Under the pieces are notes generated by a model. It was given only the letters and a program-made list of their open reading frames with translations. It ran no database searches and was not told the DNA's origin. Below, in pieces: positions 1 through 9,650 of a stretch of DNA of 64,000 nucleotides (position 1 is the first letter of the stretch; each line of letters starts with the position of its first letter). Made by a program: the position numbers and the translations under genes. Source of the DNA: Armigeres subalbatus (Eukaryota; Arthropoda; Insecta; Diptera; Culicidae); NCBI RefSeq assembly GCF_024139115.2, contig NC_085139.1, positions 7,163,533 through 7,227,532 of the forward strand, in the 5' to 3' direction.

Positions 1-425
1 TAACGAAACATGGTGTGTATCAGTGGAGAACACTCAACGGCTGCAGGTGTTCTTCAACAGATGCCAGATGCCCACAACTGGATCTCAAACAACGAGCTCC
101 ATCGTCGTTGTCACCAGAGGCCGATAGCAACAGAAATTCGGGATCGGAAGTGGGGCTGGGTCGGCCACACTCTACGTAGGGGCGGAAACGAAATCTGTAA
201 ACAAGCACTAGACTGGAATCCAGCGGGACATCGCAGCAGAGGCAGACCCAGAGGCTCTTGGCGGCGAAGCCTCAATAAAGAAATAAAAGAAGTCGACCGA
301 AATCTAACCTGGCAACAGATTAAAGCGATAGCTGGGCAACGCTCAGGATGGAGATCTTTCAAGTCGGCCTTTTGCACCACCGGAGGTGTACAGGATTCAT
401 AAGTAAAGTAAGTATTGCCAAAACA
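1..425 (+). mobile_element. LINE (non-LTR retrotransposon) 3' end with reverse-transcriptase C-terminus
   Basis: An open frame from 10 to 402 carries the C-terminal tail typical of non-LTR retrotransposon reverse transcriptases: WISNNELHRRCHQRPIATEI, then a GWVGHTLRRG block, a GHRSRGRPRGSWRRSLNKEI block and a final WRSFKSAFCTTGG. The RT catalytic core is absent, so this is a 5'-truncated, dead copy cut by the window edge or by truncation. Compared with the second copy at 63577-64000 it lacks about 30 bp near position 60, which removes the LRYIIRAWW segment. The stop codon is followed by TAAG-like repeats (about 401-413), as expected for a LINE tail made of short tandem units. The clade is not certain; I would place it among RTE/CR1-like endonuclease-RT elements. 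Confidence 0.85.
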
Positions 426-1450
426 ATAAGCATCGATATCATGTTTCATGTTTCTTCATGTTTCTCATAAAACTTTCAACCAAAATTGGCCATTCTGGAA
501 GAATGAGAAAAAAAAACACTGAATTCTTTGAAAACATAAGAAAAAATATTTTCTGAATAATTTCTAGGCCGCCAACTGGTGCTAATTCTAAAAATTGGCC
601 CGTGCCTTGAAAAGGTTGGGCAGGCCTTCTACACATTTTTTTTCTATTTCTGTGAAAGCTACTAAGTTTTCATTAATAAAAACTGCTGAAGGTGAAGGCA
701 TAACAAAATGAATCATAACAAGCAAGGCCTTATCCAAGCATTCCATGTTTTCCGCCAATATCTGCGCCGGTGTGCGTCTTCGCCTTCCTACCCTGCGTTG
801 AAGACTTAGAAGATACTCCTTAGCAGGTGGTATTCCATTGCCCGAAGTTTGCGGAATAACATTGAGGAATGCCTGCCCTAAGGGTGGACAACATCGCAGA
901 GCAAATGTGTCACGAAGAAGGCACGTGAAATGCGATCAACAGAATCGTGACGGAAGTACTGTCGGAGCGGAAGCGTAGATGGAGAAGGGACCAGCGAATA
1001 AGTGTCGTTTCGGGGAACAAACCAGCGCAGTGAGCGGTGTTTAGGCTCAGGTCGTCGGAGCACCAGCGATTTCCTGCCAACCAGAATCTTCGGACCGAAT
1101 TTTGCTCCTGAACAGCCAGCCTGCTGAAGAAAGTAGAAGAAAACGCCTCGAGGATGTAGGACACCATTAGTGCGGAAGTTTCCTTCACCGGAACTGGTGG
1201 AGTCAAGAGGATTCCGTCCATTGTGGCATGTTATATCTCTGATACACAGTTTTCTCAAATGCCGCGAGTGGTGCAAGGAAATCCAGCACTTCACAATTGT
1301 ACAATCTGTCTAGAAGACAGATTTTGCTTTGCTTGTTGAAACAGTCTCTTAGACATGCGACAACTCATGTCTAAGCGTGGACTGCCTTTTCTTTCAGGTG
1401 CTAAGATCCTTAATTTCAGAAGTGGAAGATTTGCTAACTTTCATAAAAAA
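426..1450. other. Unassigned DNA with weak coding-like traces
   Basis: No recognised gene. On the minus strand an open frame of 138 codons (878-1294) and an overlapping one of 103 codons (910-1221) are present, and a third frame further left (about 650-860, minus) reads TPAQILAENMECLDKALLVM without stops. The composition is GC-richer than the flanks (about 740-1230), which suggests a decayed coding insertion, possibly retroelement-derived. None of the peptides shows a domain I can name, and the frames are broken, so no product is proposed. Confidence 0.25.
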
Positions 1451-1479
1451 AAAACAACTCACAGGAAACTTATTTGGCA

Positions 1480-1975
1480 TTGATGTCTCAATTCCAAATT
1501 TACAAGGGAAAATTTTCTGAACTTTCGCGGTATATTTTTCCGAACTTTCGAGGGAAATTCTGCCAAATATTCATGGGAAATTTATTTGAATTTCCACGAG
1601 AAATTCTTTTCAGCTTCCACTGAAAACTTCATGGCAAACCATGGCAAATTCCTCCGAATTTCCGTGTTCAATTCTTTCTAGTTTCTGTGGAAAAATCTAC
1701 CGAATTTACGTGACAAAATCTTGCCAACTTCCATGAGAAAATCTTTCGAATTCTCATGGGAAATTCTTCCGAATATCCGTGAGAAGTTCTTCCGAGTTTC
1801 CGTGAGAAATACTTCCGAATTTCCGTGGAAAATACTTCCTAGTTTCAGTGTGAAATTTTTCCGATTTTCCCTGGGAAGTTCTTGCGAGATTCCGTGGAAA
1901 TTTTTTTCCCAATCAGAGAGTCCATTTCCCGACTCTTTTTCTTGTCCCAAAATTGGAGGGATAAAAAATACAGCT
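1480..1975. repeat. Degenerate tandem repeat, GAAATTCTTCCGAATTTC type
   Basis: About twenty imperfect copies of a roughly 27-30 bp unit with the core GAAATTCTTCCGAATTTCCG or close variants. The open frames on both strands here (1721-1978 plus, 1678-2037 minus) come from the repeat and are not genes. The same style of repeat recurs at 7510-7680, 40930-41760 and 51060-52790. Confidence 0.75.
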
Positions 1976-2038
1976 TGAAATATTAAGCAAAACTGAATCA
2001 TGATAGAGAGGTATAACTGAAAGCAATTTAGCTGCACG

Positions 2039-2327
2039 TCTTCTTCTTCTTCTTATTGGCATTACATCCCCACACTGGGACAGAGCCGCCTCACAGCTTA
2101 GTCATTAAGCACTTCCACAGTTATTAACTGCGAGGTTTCTAAGCCAAGTTACCATTTTTGCATTCGTATATCATGAGGCTAATACGATGATACTTTTATG
2201 CCCAGGGAAGTCGAGACAATTTCCAATCCGAAAATTGCCTAGACTGGCACCGGGAATCGAACCCAGCCACCCTCAGCATGGTCTTTCTTTGTAGCCGCGC
2301 ATCTTACCGCACGGCTAAGGAGGGCCC
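2039..2327 (-). mobile_element. Feilai-like tRNA-related SINE
   Basis: Read on the minus strand it starts with GGGCCCTCCTTAGCCGTGCG, an A-box-like start, followed by the perfect B-box GGTTCGATTCC about 60 bp later. It then runs through a tRNA-unrelated body and ends in AATGCCAATAAGAAGAAG, an (AAG)n tail. This arrangement matches Feilai, a highly repeated tRNA-related SINE of Aedes, known to depend on LINE enzymes for movement. The copy looks full length at about 289 bp. A clean target duplication was not identified. The B-box is part of the SINE, so this is not a tRNA gene. Confidence 0.85.
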
Positions 2328-2815
2328 ATTGTTGTCCCATTGTTTTTTATTGAAAATTGGCAGGAATATTAGCTTAGAAGTTATGATCAAAATACATTTT
2401 CTTAAAAAAAAAGCACGTAAAAAAGCGAAGCTCACTTTCATTACACTTACCCTCAATAGATTTACTCACAACACGTTGCATTCGACGAAGAATCCTGTCT
2501 CATTGTTTTCTATTGAAATTGGTGCAGAGATCAAAAGTTATAACCAAACTACTAACTTTAAAACGTAAATAGTAAAAATAACTCATCTGATTTGCTCTCA
2601 AAAACGTAACATTGAACAGGGTAACCACATAACAGTAACACGGGGATGCAAATGCGCTGATTGGAAGAGAAAGTTTCTTTCGCCCTGTCATTGGTACGGA
2701 AAGCCTTTATTCTGCTACCAACGATGATGATCTGTGACTTGTGATCTTTGCTGCTGCTAGAGGGATGGAAATCAGCAGCATCTAATTCGAAGCTGTGACT
2801 GTAACAGCGCAGAAA
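2328..2815. other. AT-rich spacer, nothing recognised
   Basis: Apart from two similar segments built on CATTGTTTTYTATTGAAATTGG (about 2338 and 2500), which suggest a small local duplication, no gene, SINE or TIR element is visible. Confidence 0.4.
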
Positions 2816-2819
2816 GGCA

Positions 2820-4015
2820 CTGCACAGCGACGCCAACGAAATGGTTGGTTTTATTAGGAGTGCCAGCGAGTGACGGACGAGGAGTCGAATGCTAGTGGCT
2901 CGTACCCGTTCCAACAGAGAGCGGTACAGTGTAGCAAGGGCAGAAGAGAAACGAATCCCGCGCAGAGAAAAAGGCAACAAGAAGAGAGTGTGAGAGCTGA
3001 AGCGCAGGAGAACATGGATAGAAACGAAATGCGGAGGTTTTACGCAACTGTCAATGGCATAAGATTGCGCCGGTGCCCGACATGTGCAATGACCGAGAGA
3101 GGAATTTGCTGACAGATAAGACTATGGTGGCAGCCAGGTGCAAGAGCACTTCGAAGATTTGTTGAACGGTGAAAATAAAGTTGTATTAAGGAGCAGGATG
3201 GACATAGTCGGCGACGGTCAAGCTGTAGAACCACCAACGCTGGACGAGGTAAAGAAGCCTCTAAACGAGCTGAAAAATAGTAAAGCTGCTGGGAAGGACG
3301 AGATCCCGTTCAAACACGGAAGTGAGCAGCTGCATCAATCAATCCACCGTTTTATCCAGAAAATATGGGAGGATGAAGAACTTCCTGCCGGCTGGTTGGA
3401 TGGTTTCATATACCCATTCTATAAAAAAGGGCACAGACTATAGTGTGCCAATAACAGAGGGTTCACCCTTCTGCATTCGGCTTTCAACATTCTGTCGCGT
3501 ATCTGTTTAACAGAGTGAGACCACTTGAGGAGTACTACGTCGGCGAATACCAGGCAGGTTTTCGTGAGGGCCGATCAACGACGGATAAGATGTTTAACCT
3601 GCGGATCCTTGATCCTTGATAAGTTCCGGGAAAATAACTTGCAGACTCACCATATGTTCATTGATTTCAAAGCAGTGTACGATTCAGTGAAAAGAAATGA
3701 GCTATGGCAGATTATGTCCGAACATGGTTTTCCGGCGAAACTGACTGATACGTGCAACGCTGGATGGCTCGAAATCAAGTATTCAGATTGCAGACGAAGT
3801 GTCAACCTCGTTTGTGACCTTAGACGGACTGAAACAGGGTGATGCACTTTCGAATTTATTGTTCAACATTGCACTCGAAGGCGCTATTAGGAGATCTGGG
3901 GTGCAGAGCAGTAGTGGAGGCTTTTGTCTCACTGAAGAGGGAGACGGCAGGATATGCTTAACCATTAACTCTACCAAGACCATAGTCGTCGTCATAACAT
4001 TGGACAGCGAAACAT
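2820..4015 (+). pseudogene. Broken RTE-like non-LTR reverse transcriptase
   Basis: Pieces of one reverse transcriptase lie in order but in changing frames. About 2870-3110 has the linker with AEAQENMDRNEMRRFYATVNG. About 3138-3430 has QEHFEDLLNGE, LNELKNSKAAGKDEIP and LPAGWLDGFIYPFYKKGHRL. About 3510-3770 has RPLEEYYVGEYQAGFREGRS then THHMFIDFKAVYDSVKRNEL. About 3795-3890 has TSFVTLDGLKQGDALSNLLF. About 3955-3985 has LTINSTKT. These are RT blocks of the RTE-like endonuclease-RT family. The catalytic F/YADD block is missing: a deletion joins the GVQ segment directly to the region after it. With several frameshifts as well, the copy is dead. The endonuclease and 3' end are not seen here. The family differs from the LINE tail at positions 1-425. 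Confidence 0.88.
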
Positions 4016-4119
4016 CTATTCGGTTTCTTCGTGCCGCATGCCTACCACGAAGATAGTCGCGCAACCAAAAGTCATGACGATTTTCGTAGTCACTTTTCCA
4101 CATAATTGAGAATCTATGA

Positions 4120-5630
4120 CAAAAGGTCGAAGGACAAAAATTCGAGGAACAAAAGGTCGAATGGACAAAATGTCGAAAAGAAAAAAGGTCCAAGGGACAA
4201 AAGTTCGTAATGAAAAAAAATGAAAAGCCATAGTCTTGAGGACAATACAAAGCAAAACTATGATTTAGGTACCGTCATCGGGAGTGACAATGGGCTAAAT
4301 AGGGATGAGAGTGGGCCTCATTTTCAACAACTTAGAATGTCTTTATAACGGAATTAATGTATCTAAGGACAAGGAAACTAATATATGAGACACTATTTTG
4401 AACGGTTTAGTTATTGACTGTTTCCTTGGTAACAAAATGCATCTATATTCTAAAACTGTGTTAGCAGTACATTAAATAATGTTAATCTGCATTAAAAACA
4501 GAGCTCAATTTATGGAAATAATGTGATTATTGAGTTTATAAAATTTTGTTCACAGTTAATTTGACTGATCTTATGGCCATTTCTGCTGGCGACGATTTTG
4601 GCGTCAATTGATCTTTCCCGTCAAAAATTGTATTTCGTTTTATTGTCTCAGTAAATTCTTTGCCTTATTTAAGGTCAACTTTCCCAAAGAACCCATATTT
4701 TTTAAGCCTCTAACTATTTTTAAAATCGAAAACAAAAACTGAAAAAGTGCTGCACGTGTGAACCGTCCTGAAAAATTCACCCAATGTTCGTTCAAAATCG
4801 AGCCAATCTTAAAAAAACTGCACTTTTTCGATTTTTGTTTTAAATTTTTTAAATACTTAGAGGCGTCAAAAATATGGGTTCCTCAGGGAAGTTGACCTTA
4901 AATAAGCTAAAGATTCGATTGAGCGAATCAAATTTTTTGACGGGAAAGGTCAATTTACTTTGCGACGATTTCAAATCGTTGCGTCCGATAAGGTGGGAAA
5001 TTGATGATATATATGACCTAAAGAGCGTTTGTGAGAACAATAGCCCATGACTTGAACCAACAACCTTATATTTGTACACAAACTCCTACCAGCATTATTA
5101 ATTAATATTATTGTTCGTACGGTTGAGTGGCCGAATAATATGCAATTAATTGTGTTATGCACAGCTTGGGATTAAAAGGTCATTCTTCCTGTACATGTTT
5201 TGAAGTTTTTTTTATTATTAAAACCAATAACGTCCACATCTATTACAGGATGAGGAGAGAAAATAAGTTTGAAAAACATTGCCACAAGCGACTGACAATC
5301 TTCTGTATTTCCGTGATCGACATTGGAAAGGAAATATGATTTAGTTGGAAAAGTAATGTACAGGAAGTCACCTCGGTTAGCGACGAAATAGTTAATTGTA
5401 CGATACTGATCCAAAGTCTAACTAACAACTAACAAAGACTAACTAACACCGTGTTTCACTCAAACGTGCAATCAATGCGGATACAAAAAGATATATCGTG
5501 CGTCCTCAATGTGAAATACACTAATACACGCTTCTATCGACAGAAGCGACAGAATTTTGTGCATTCGACCTTCGACCTTTTGTATTTCGACCATTTGTCT
5601 CTTCAACTTTTTGTCCGCATAAGCACATGT
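4120..5630. mobile_element. Foldback-like element with GGACAAAAGGTCGAA terminal arrays
   Basis: The left end (about 4120-4210) has five or six imperfect copies of GGACAAAAGGTCGAA. The right end (about 5560-5628) has the same motif in inverted orientation (TTCGACCTTTTGT). Ends made of tandem short units facing each other are typical of foldback-type DNA elements. Inside lies a separate inverted repeat (4592-4980). No transposase is seen. A TACCGTCATCGGGAGTGACA motif at 4269 may be the end of another element nested here. Confidence 0.5.
4592..4980. repeat. Inverted repeat (foldback MITE), arms about 155 bp
   Basis: The left arm (about 4592-4748) contains TTTCCCGTCAAAAATT, ATTTAAGGTCAACTTYCC and GAACCCATATTTTT in that order. 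The right arm (about 4812-4980) contains the same blocks reverse-complemented. The spacer is about 60 bp. The arms are diverged, so the element is old. No coding capacity. Confidence 0.7.
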
Positions 5631-6540
5631 GTACTTCAATATATTGTTTCCATCGGGTAGCGAAAGAATTTAACTTTCATAGAGGCGCTTGATAATCACA
5701 TATTATAGATTATAACTATCAATTCTGATTCATTTTGTTTTGACAAACTTGGACTCAAATGCCGAACACGCATAGTAAAAATTGTCTCAAATTCCAAACA
5801 CTTTGATTCAAATTCTGAACAACTTCTTAAAAATGAAAACTTTCAACGTAACCTCATTGTTGGAAAATTATAATGTCCTTTATCTTCACGTCTGCCGAAA
5901 AAAATCGTTTACTTGTGAAATAATAAAGTGTTCGGAATATAAAGTCGGTTCGGGATTTGAGTTAAAACGGTACAACACCTTCGAAAAGCCAGCGGTGGGA
6001 CTGCGAGAGTGCTCTAGGACTAAGCGAGTCCCGGAAAGGTCAACAAAATCTTTGAGTTGCAGCTGCCACTTTGGGGTCGTCAGGACGATTTCAATGCACG
6101 ACGAAAGTTAATGTCGAGCTCGTCAACGACGATGCGACAAGTAGCAGTGAGGACACTACATTGCTTAAATTTATACGATTTAAGATGGACTTAATAAACA
6201 ATTCAAAATTATTGAAAAACATCATTGGAAGAAATTTTTTCATGAAAGTTATGTTTTTTCCCTTTATTTGTGTGAAATTTGATATAAATAAAAGGAAAAA
6301 AGCTAATAGGTTCTCAAAAAATCGATTTGCTGGAGACTTGATCCCCATATCAGGAAAAATTGATCCCTTTATGAGCTGAACATATTTAGTTCTTTCACTA
6401 GTCCACTAGTGTTCAATCTACGAATTACACCGTAACAATGCTAATGCTAATGCTAACATATTTAGGTTATTTCAAGTCTAATAAAAGGTCAAATTGGTTT
6501 ATTTTGAAATCCTAACAATTCTTCATAGTCTAACGTAAAA
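5631..6540. other. AT-rich spacer, nothing recognised
   Basis: Short open frames on both strands (for example 5782-6111 and 6071-6379, plus) have no recognisable domain and no splice or promoter context. A GC-richer island at about 5960-6150 is the only compositional change. Confidence 0.35.
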
Positions 6541-6552
6541 ACGGCTTTGGGA

Positions 6553-6700
6553 CAGTTCGTCGAATGACATTTCGTCGAATGACGTTTAGTCGAAAGGATA
6601 TTTAGTCGAATGGAAATTTAGTCGAATGGACATTTGGTCGAATGGACATTTAGTCGAAAGGACATTTAGTAGAAAGGGCTTTTAGTCGAATGTTGAAAGT
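6553..6700 (+). repeat. Tandem array of GGACATTTAGTCGAAT
   Basis: Seven or eight imperfect copies of a roughly 17-19 bp unit built on GGACATTTAGTCGAAT or AAGGACATTTAGTCGAA. It resembles the terminal arrays of the elements at 4120-5630 and 9651-11172 in style, but no inverted partner is visible nearby, so it may be one end of a degraded element. Confidence 0.7.
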
Positions 6701-6954
6701 GTTTAGTCGGTAGTAGATAATTAGTTAAATGGATGAATCGTTAATAAATTTTTGGTTAAATTTGAATGAATAATCGACAAAATATATGGATTAGAGGAAT
6801 TCAATGGACGTGAGGAAGTTCAATCAGTAGCGGAAGAAACGAATACGGAAGCAAATGAGGATTTTTCACTTGGAAGAACAGAAACTTTTGGAGACCCTGG
6901 TGGATCATGAAAAATTGAAAACTTACAGAAATAGCTAAATATTAAGTACTGATG

Positions 6955-7215
6955 GTGAAATACAGTCGCCTCTCCACATATCGATATTGAAGAGACCATC
7001 GAGATAGGGAGATATTGAGGAATGGAAGGAAAATTGAAATGGGTATTCCAGACAAAAAAGCTTCTTGCTATGAAAAACAACAACAAAACAAATGTATTTT
7101 CCTGTTGTTGATGTGTTTCTTATTGTCCAAAGATTTAAACATAACCCTGAACAAAATATGATCAGAACACATCGAGATAGACAGATATCGAGATAGGAAG
7201 GTTATCGAGATGTAG
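6955..7215. repeat. Dispersed TCGAGATAGGGAGATATCGAG motifs
   Basis: Two clusters (about 6977-7022 and 7170-7212) share TCGAGATAG and GATATCGAGATAGG. They look like two pieces of one short repeat family. No coding content. Confidence 0.45.
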
Positions 7216-7504
7216 AAAGTCCAAGTAAAAACAGTCGTGCAAAAGTGAAATATTGTTGGTATTAAGTAAGGTGAGTATTTTGGTTCTCGAATAGAGTAAC
7301 AACGACATATAGAATGTCTGCTTTACCAACAAAATCATGTTCACTCCATTGAAACAGTGGTCATATTACGACAACCATGATGTTTCCAAGCGGAATTCTC
7401 TTTGTGGCTGATACAGTTATGGTACCAAAATTGATTGCTCGATACATAAATATTAAATATATCTTTGTTGTTTTTAAAACTAGTTATCTGTCTGCTCCTT
7501 GACA

Positions 7505-7690
7505 CGTGACCTTCTGTTGAATTTTCATAGAAATTTCTTCGGATTGTTCACGAAAAATTCATCCATGATTTCCATGCGAAGATTCTTCTTAAATTTCACA
7601 GAAATTTATTCTAATTATTTATGGAAGATTCTTTAGAACTTCCACGAGAAATAATTTCGAACTTCCACAGCATTTTCCATTTAGAATTAT
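7505..7690. repeat. Degenerate TTCCAYGMGAARATTCTTC repeat
   Basis: A shorter example of the degenerate repeat at 1480-1975, with five or six imperfect units built on TTCCACGAGAAATAATTTCG or similar. Confidence 0.55.
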
Positions 7691-7759
7691 GATTTTAACA
7701 ACTCAATCAATTTAGGCACTGAATATTCAATACAGATTTTTGAACAACCTAATGTAAAC

Positions 7760-8165
7760 CTTTGATCATTCTTTGCTCTGATCTGCCCGTCCCCATAGGG
7801 TTAAGGTGGCTGCCTGTTCGGTTCGCCTTGTCCGGAGCTTACCTTTATGGATGGCGCATCTCAATAATCGCCCCCTCCGCCTCAAACGCAATCCAGCTGC
7901 ATACAGAAAAAAACCCACTGCGACAAAGTGCAAATTTATGTTAAAACCACACTGCGTCGACTTGGTAGGTAGGCCTACGTCCTTCCTTCTGTCTGATCTC
8001 CTTCGCATCAGGGCGTTGAAGTCTTCTGATCCGGCAACGACAACGTTGTCAGCAATCATCGCGGGTATACGTACTGCTAAGTGTATCGCACCAGCCAGCA
8101 GCACTGCGGTGATATCGGTCTCAAACCAAACCGAGTTCTTAACCGTTGTTGTATGGTGAACCGCT
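7760..8165. other. GC-rich island with overlapping open frames
   Basis: Open frames of 117 codons (7806-8159, plus) and 112 codons (7766-8104, minus) overlap. Neither peptide shows a domain I recognise. The island stands out from the AT-rich flanks. It could be a decayed coding insertion or host regulatory DNA; strand and function are undetermined. Confidence 0.25.
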
Positions 8166-8332
8166 TGCTGGCTGTTTTTAGTAAGTACATGTTAATTAAA
8201 ATGCATCACGAGTTCATACGGTTATATAAATTTTAATAAACATACATTTTTAAAATCTTCACCTCTTATTCACACAACCGACGAACTGCTGCCATCGGCG
8301 GATCTCGCTGGTGAGCATGTGTGTGAAATAGG

Positions 8333-8938
8333 GTGTTTCCAGAAAAATACAAAACTCTTTCGAAAATGCATGATTCTTTGGCATGGTTGATGTTTATGCT
8401 TGAAGCGTTTGTAGCTGGCCAGGTTTGCCGGGCACTTATATTGTTTCGAACACCCTATAGGCGAGAATTCGACGAGCGAAAAGTGCGACAAACGCCGGAT
8501 GGTAGAGCGCATATGAGAAGTCACACTTTGAAGCCCCCGGAGGAAAAGGAGATCGACAAAGGCAGCAGCGTCAACAGCTACCAGCAGAAGTCTGGTAGTC
8601 GGATTTTAATAATTCATAAAGATCTTGGCGGGTTCTCCGAAAGTCGTGCTCAATTACCGCGCGGCTGTCTCTCACGTCCTGACGCGCGATGCGGCGACGA
8701 TGGGTGGCGTGGTTGGATGACGGACGGGGCGGGAAGAGAGTTACTTAGAATGTGTAAATTGAACTGGTTCGGTTGGAGTTCCAGTGAACCGCAGCAGCAC
8801 AGCGCGCCGGGTCTAATAATGCTGCCAGTTGGACGGCCGGCCGGCCAGCCGCTAGCACGATCGAATGTTGCGCTGTTTGTCCTGCTGATTGTCACATTGG
8901 CTTGCAGTGCGGTGGGGACGGTGGTCCATTTGGGTTGA
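8333..8938 (+). CDS. Unrecognised 201-codon open frame; possible signal-peptide exon at its 3' end
   Basis: The frame is open from 8333 to 8938 in a GC-rich stretch. No family is recognised. Its last part, from a Met at about 8819, reads as a possible short secreted or membrane start: a polar stretch, then SNVALFVLLIVTLACSAVG, a hydrophobic segment long enough for a signal peptide or membrane anchor with an AXA-like end, then a stop soon after. GT dinucleotides just after this segment could serve as splice donors, so a first coding exon is conceivable. The upstream part has repetitive, low-support composition. An antisense frame of 81 codons overlaps it. It may be a chance frame in GC-rich regulatory DNA. 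Confidence 0.2.
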   Translation: MFPEKYKTLSKMHDSLAWLMFMLEAFVAGQVCRALILFRTPYRREFDERKVRQTPDGRAHMRSHTLKPPEEKEIDKGSSVNSYQQKSGSRILIIHKDLGGFSESRAQLPRGCLSRPDARCGDDGWRGWMTDGAGRELLRMCKLNWFGWSSSEPQQHSAPGLIMLPVGRPAGQPLARSNVALFVLLIVTLACSAVGTVVHLG

Positions 8939-8939
8939 G

Positions 8940-9650
8940 GCCCTTTCTGTGGTTTTAAGGAACACTAGTTTATTTACTCTCCCGGAGCAATATTTTGTGT
9001 AACGCTTTATGGAGTTATTGAGCATGAATAATGTAGCACTCGATAGACCTGTACTTTCGTCAAATTACTAAATTGTGCTAAAACAATTGAAACACTTTGC
9101 TTACTTTTGATGAGGAATCGACAAAAAACCCTCTCTTCAAGCCTCATGCCAAATCTGTGGTGGTAAACATTAGAACTTTGTTCAATGTTCAAACAGCTCA
9201 AATGAGCAAGAAGGTTTAATCTGCAGGATTGCCTCCATAAGAAATATTTTTGCTTGATAGTGCGCCAAAAAATTATCAAAGCTCATGTAGCAGCTTATGT
9301 ACATTATACATATGTATTAGACCTATAGCCCAAAAACACTAAATCGACTTGAGCCACCTCGAAATTTTATCCGAATTAGCTGAAAATTTGACAGAAGGCT
9401 TATTTTAGGATAAGAATTGTAATTCTGATCAGTTGAATTTTTGATACTTTTTGGAAACATGAAGAGTTGTAATGTGTATGGATGGCTACCAATGCTATAC
9501 ATTTAGAAGTCGTGTCAAATTGGTCCCAGTCATCTACTCGGACTATGCAATGAATTTCCATGAAACTAACAACTATGATGGCGATGTAACGCCAATTTCA
9601 AGATCAGCACACCATCAACCAGTACGCGAAATACAATAGCTTTTTAACGG
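8940..9650. other. AT-rich spacer, nothing recognised
   Basis: No gene or repeat could be supported. A 90-codon minus frame (9007-9279) has no recognisable domain. Confidence 0.35.

Noticed and set aside
2223..2327. tRNA gene
   Set aside because: A- and B-box-like motifs are present, but the cloverleaf is not complete and the segment is the head of a Feilai SINE. The same holds for 42718-42760, 49722-50930, 54270-54345 and 57507-57522.
3783..4250. 155-codon minus-strand frame
   Set aside because: Overlaps the reverse-transcriptase relic and the GGACAAAAGGTCGAA array; low-complexity F/P/S composition.
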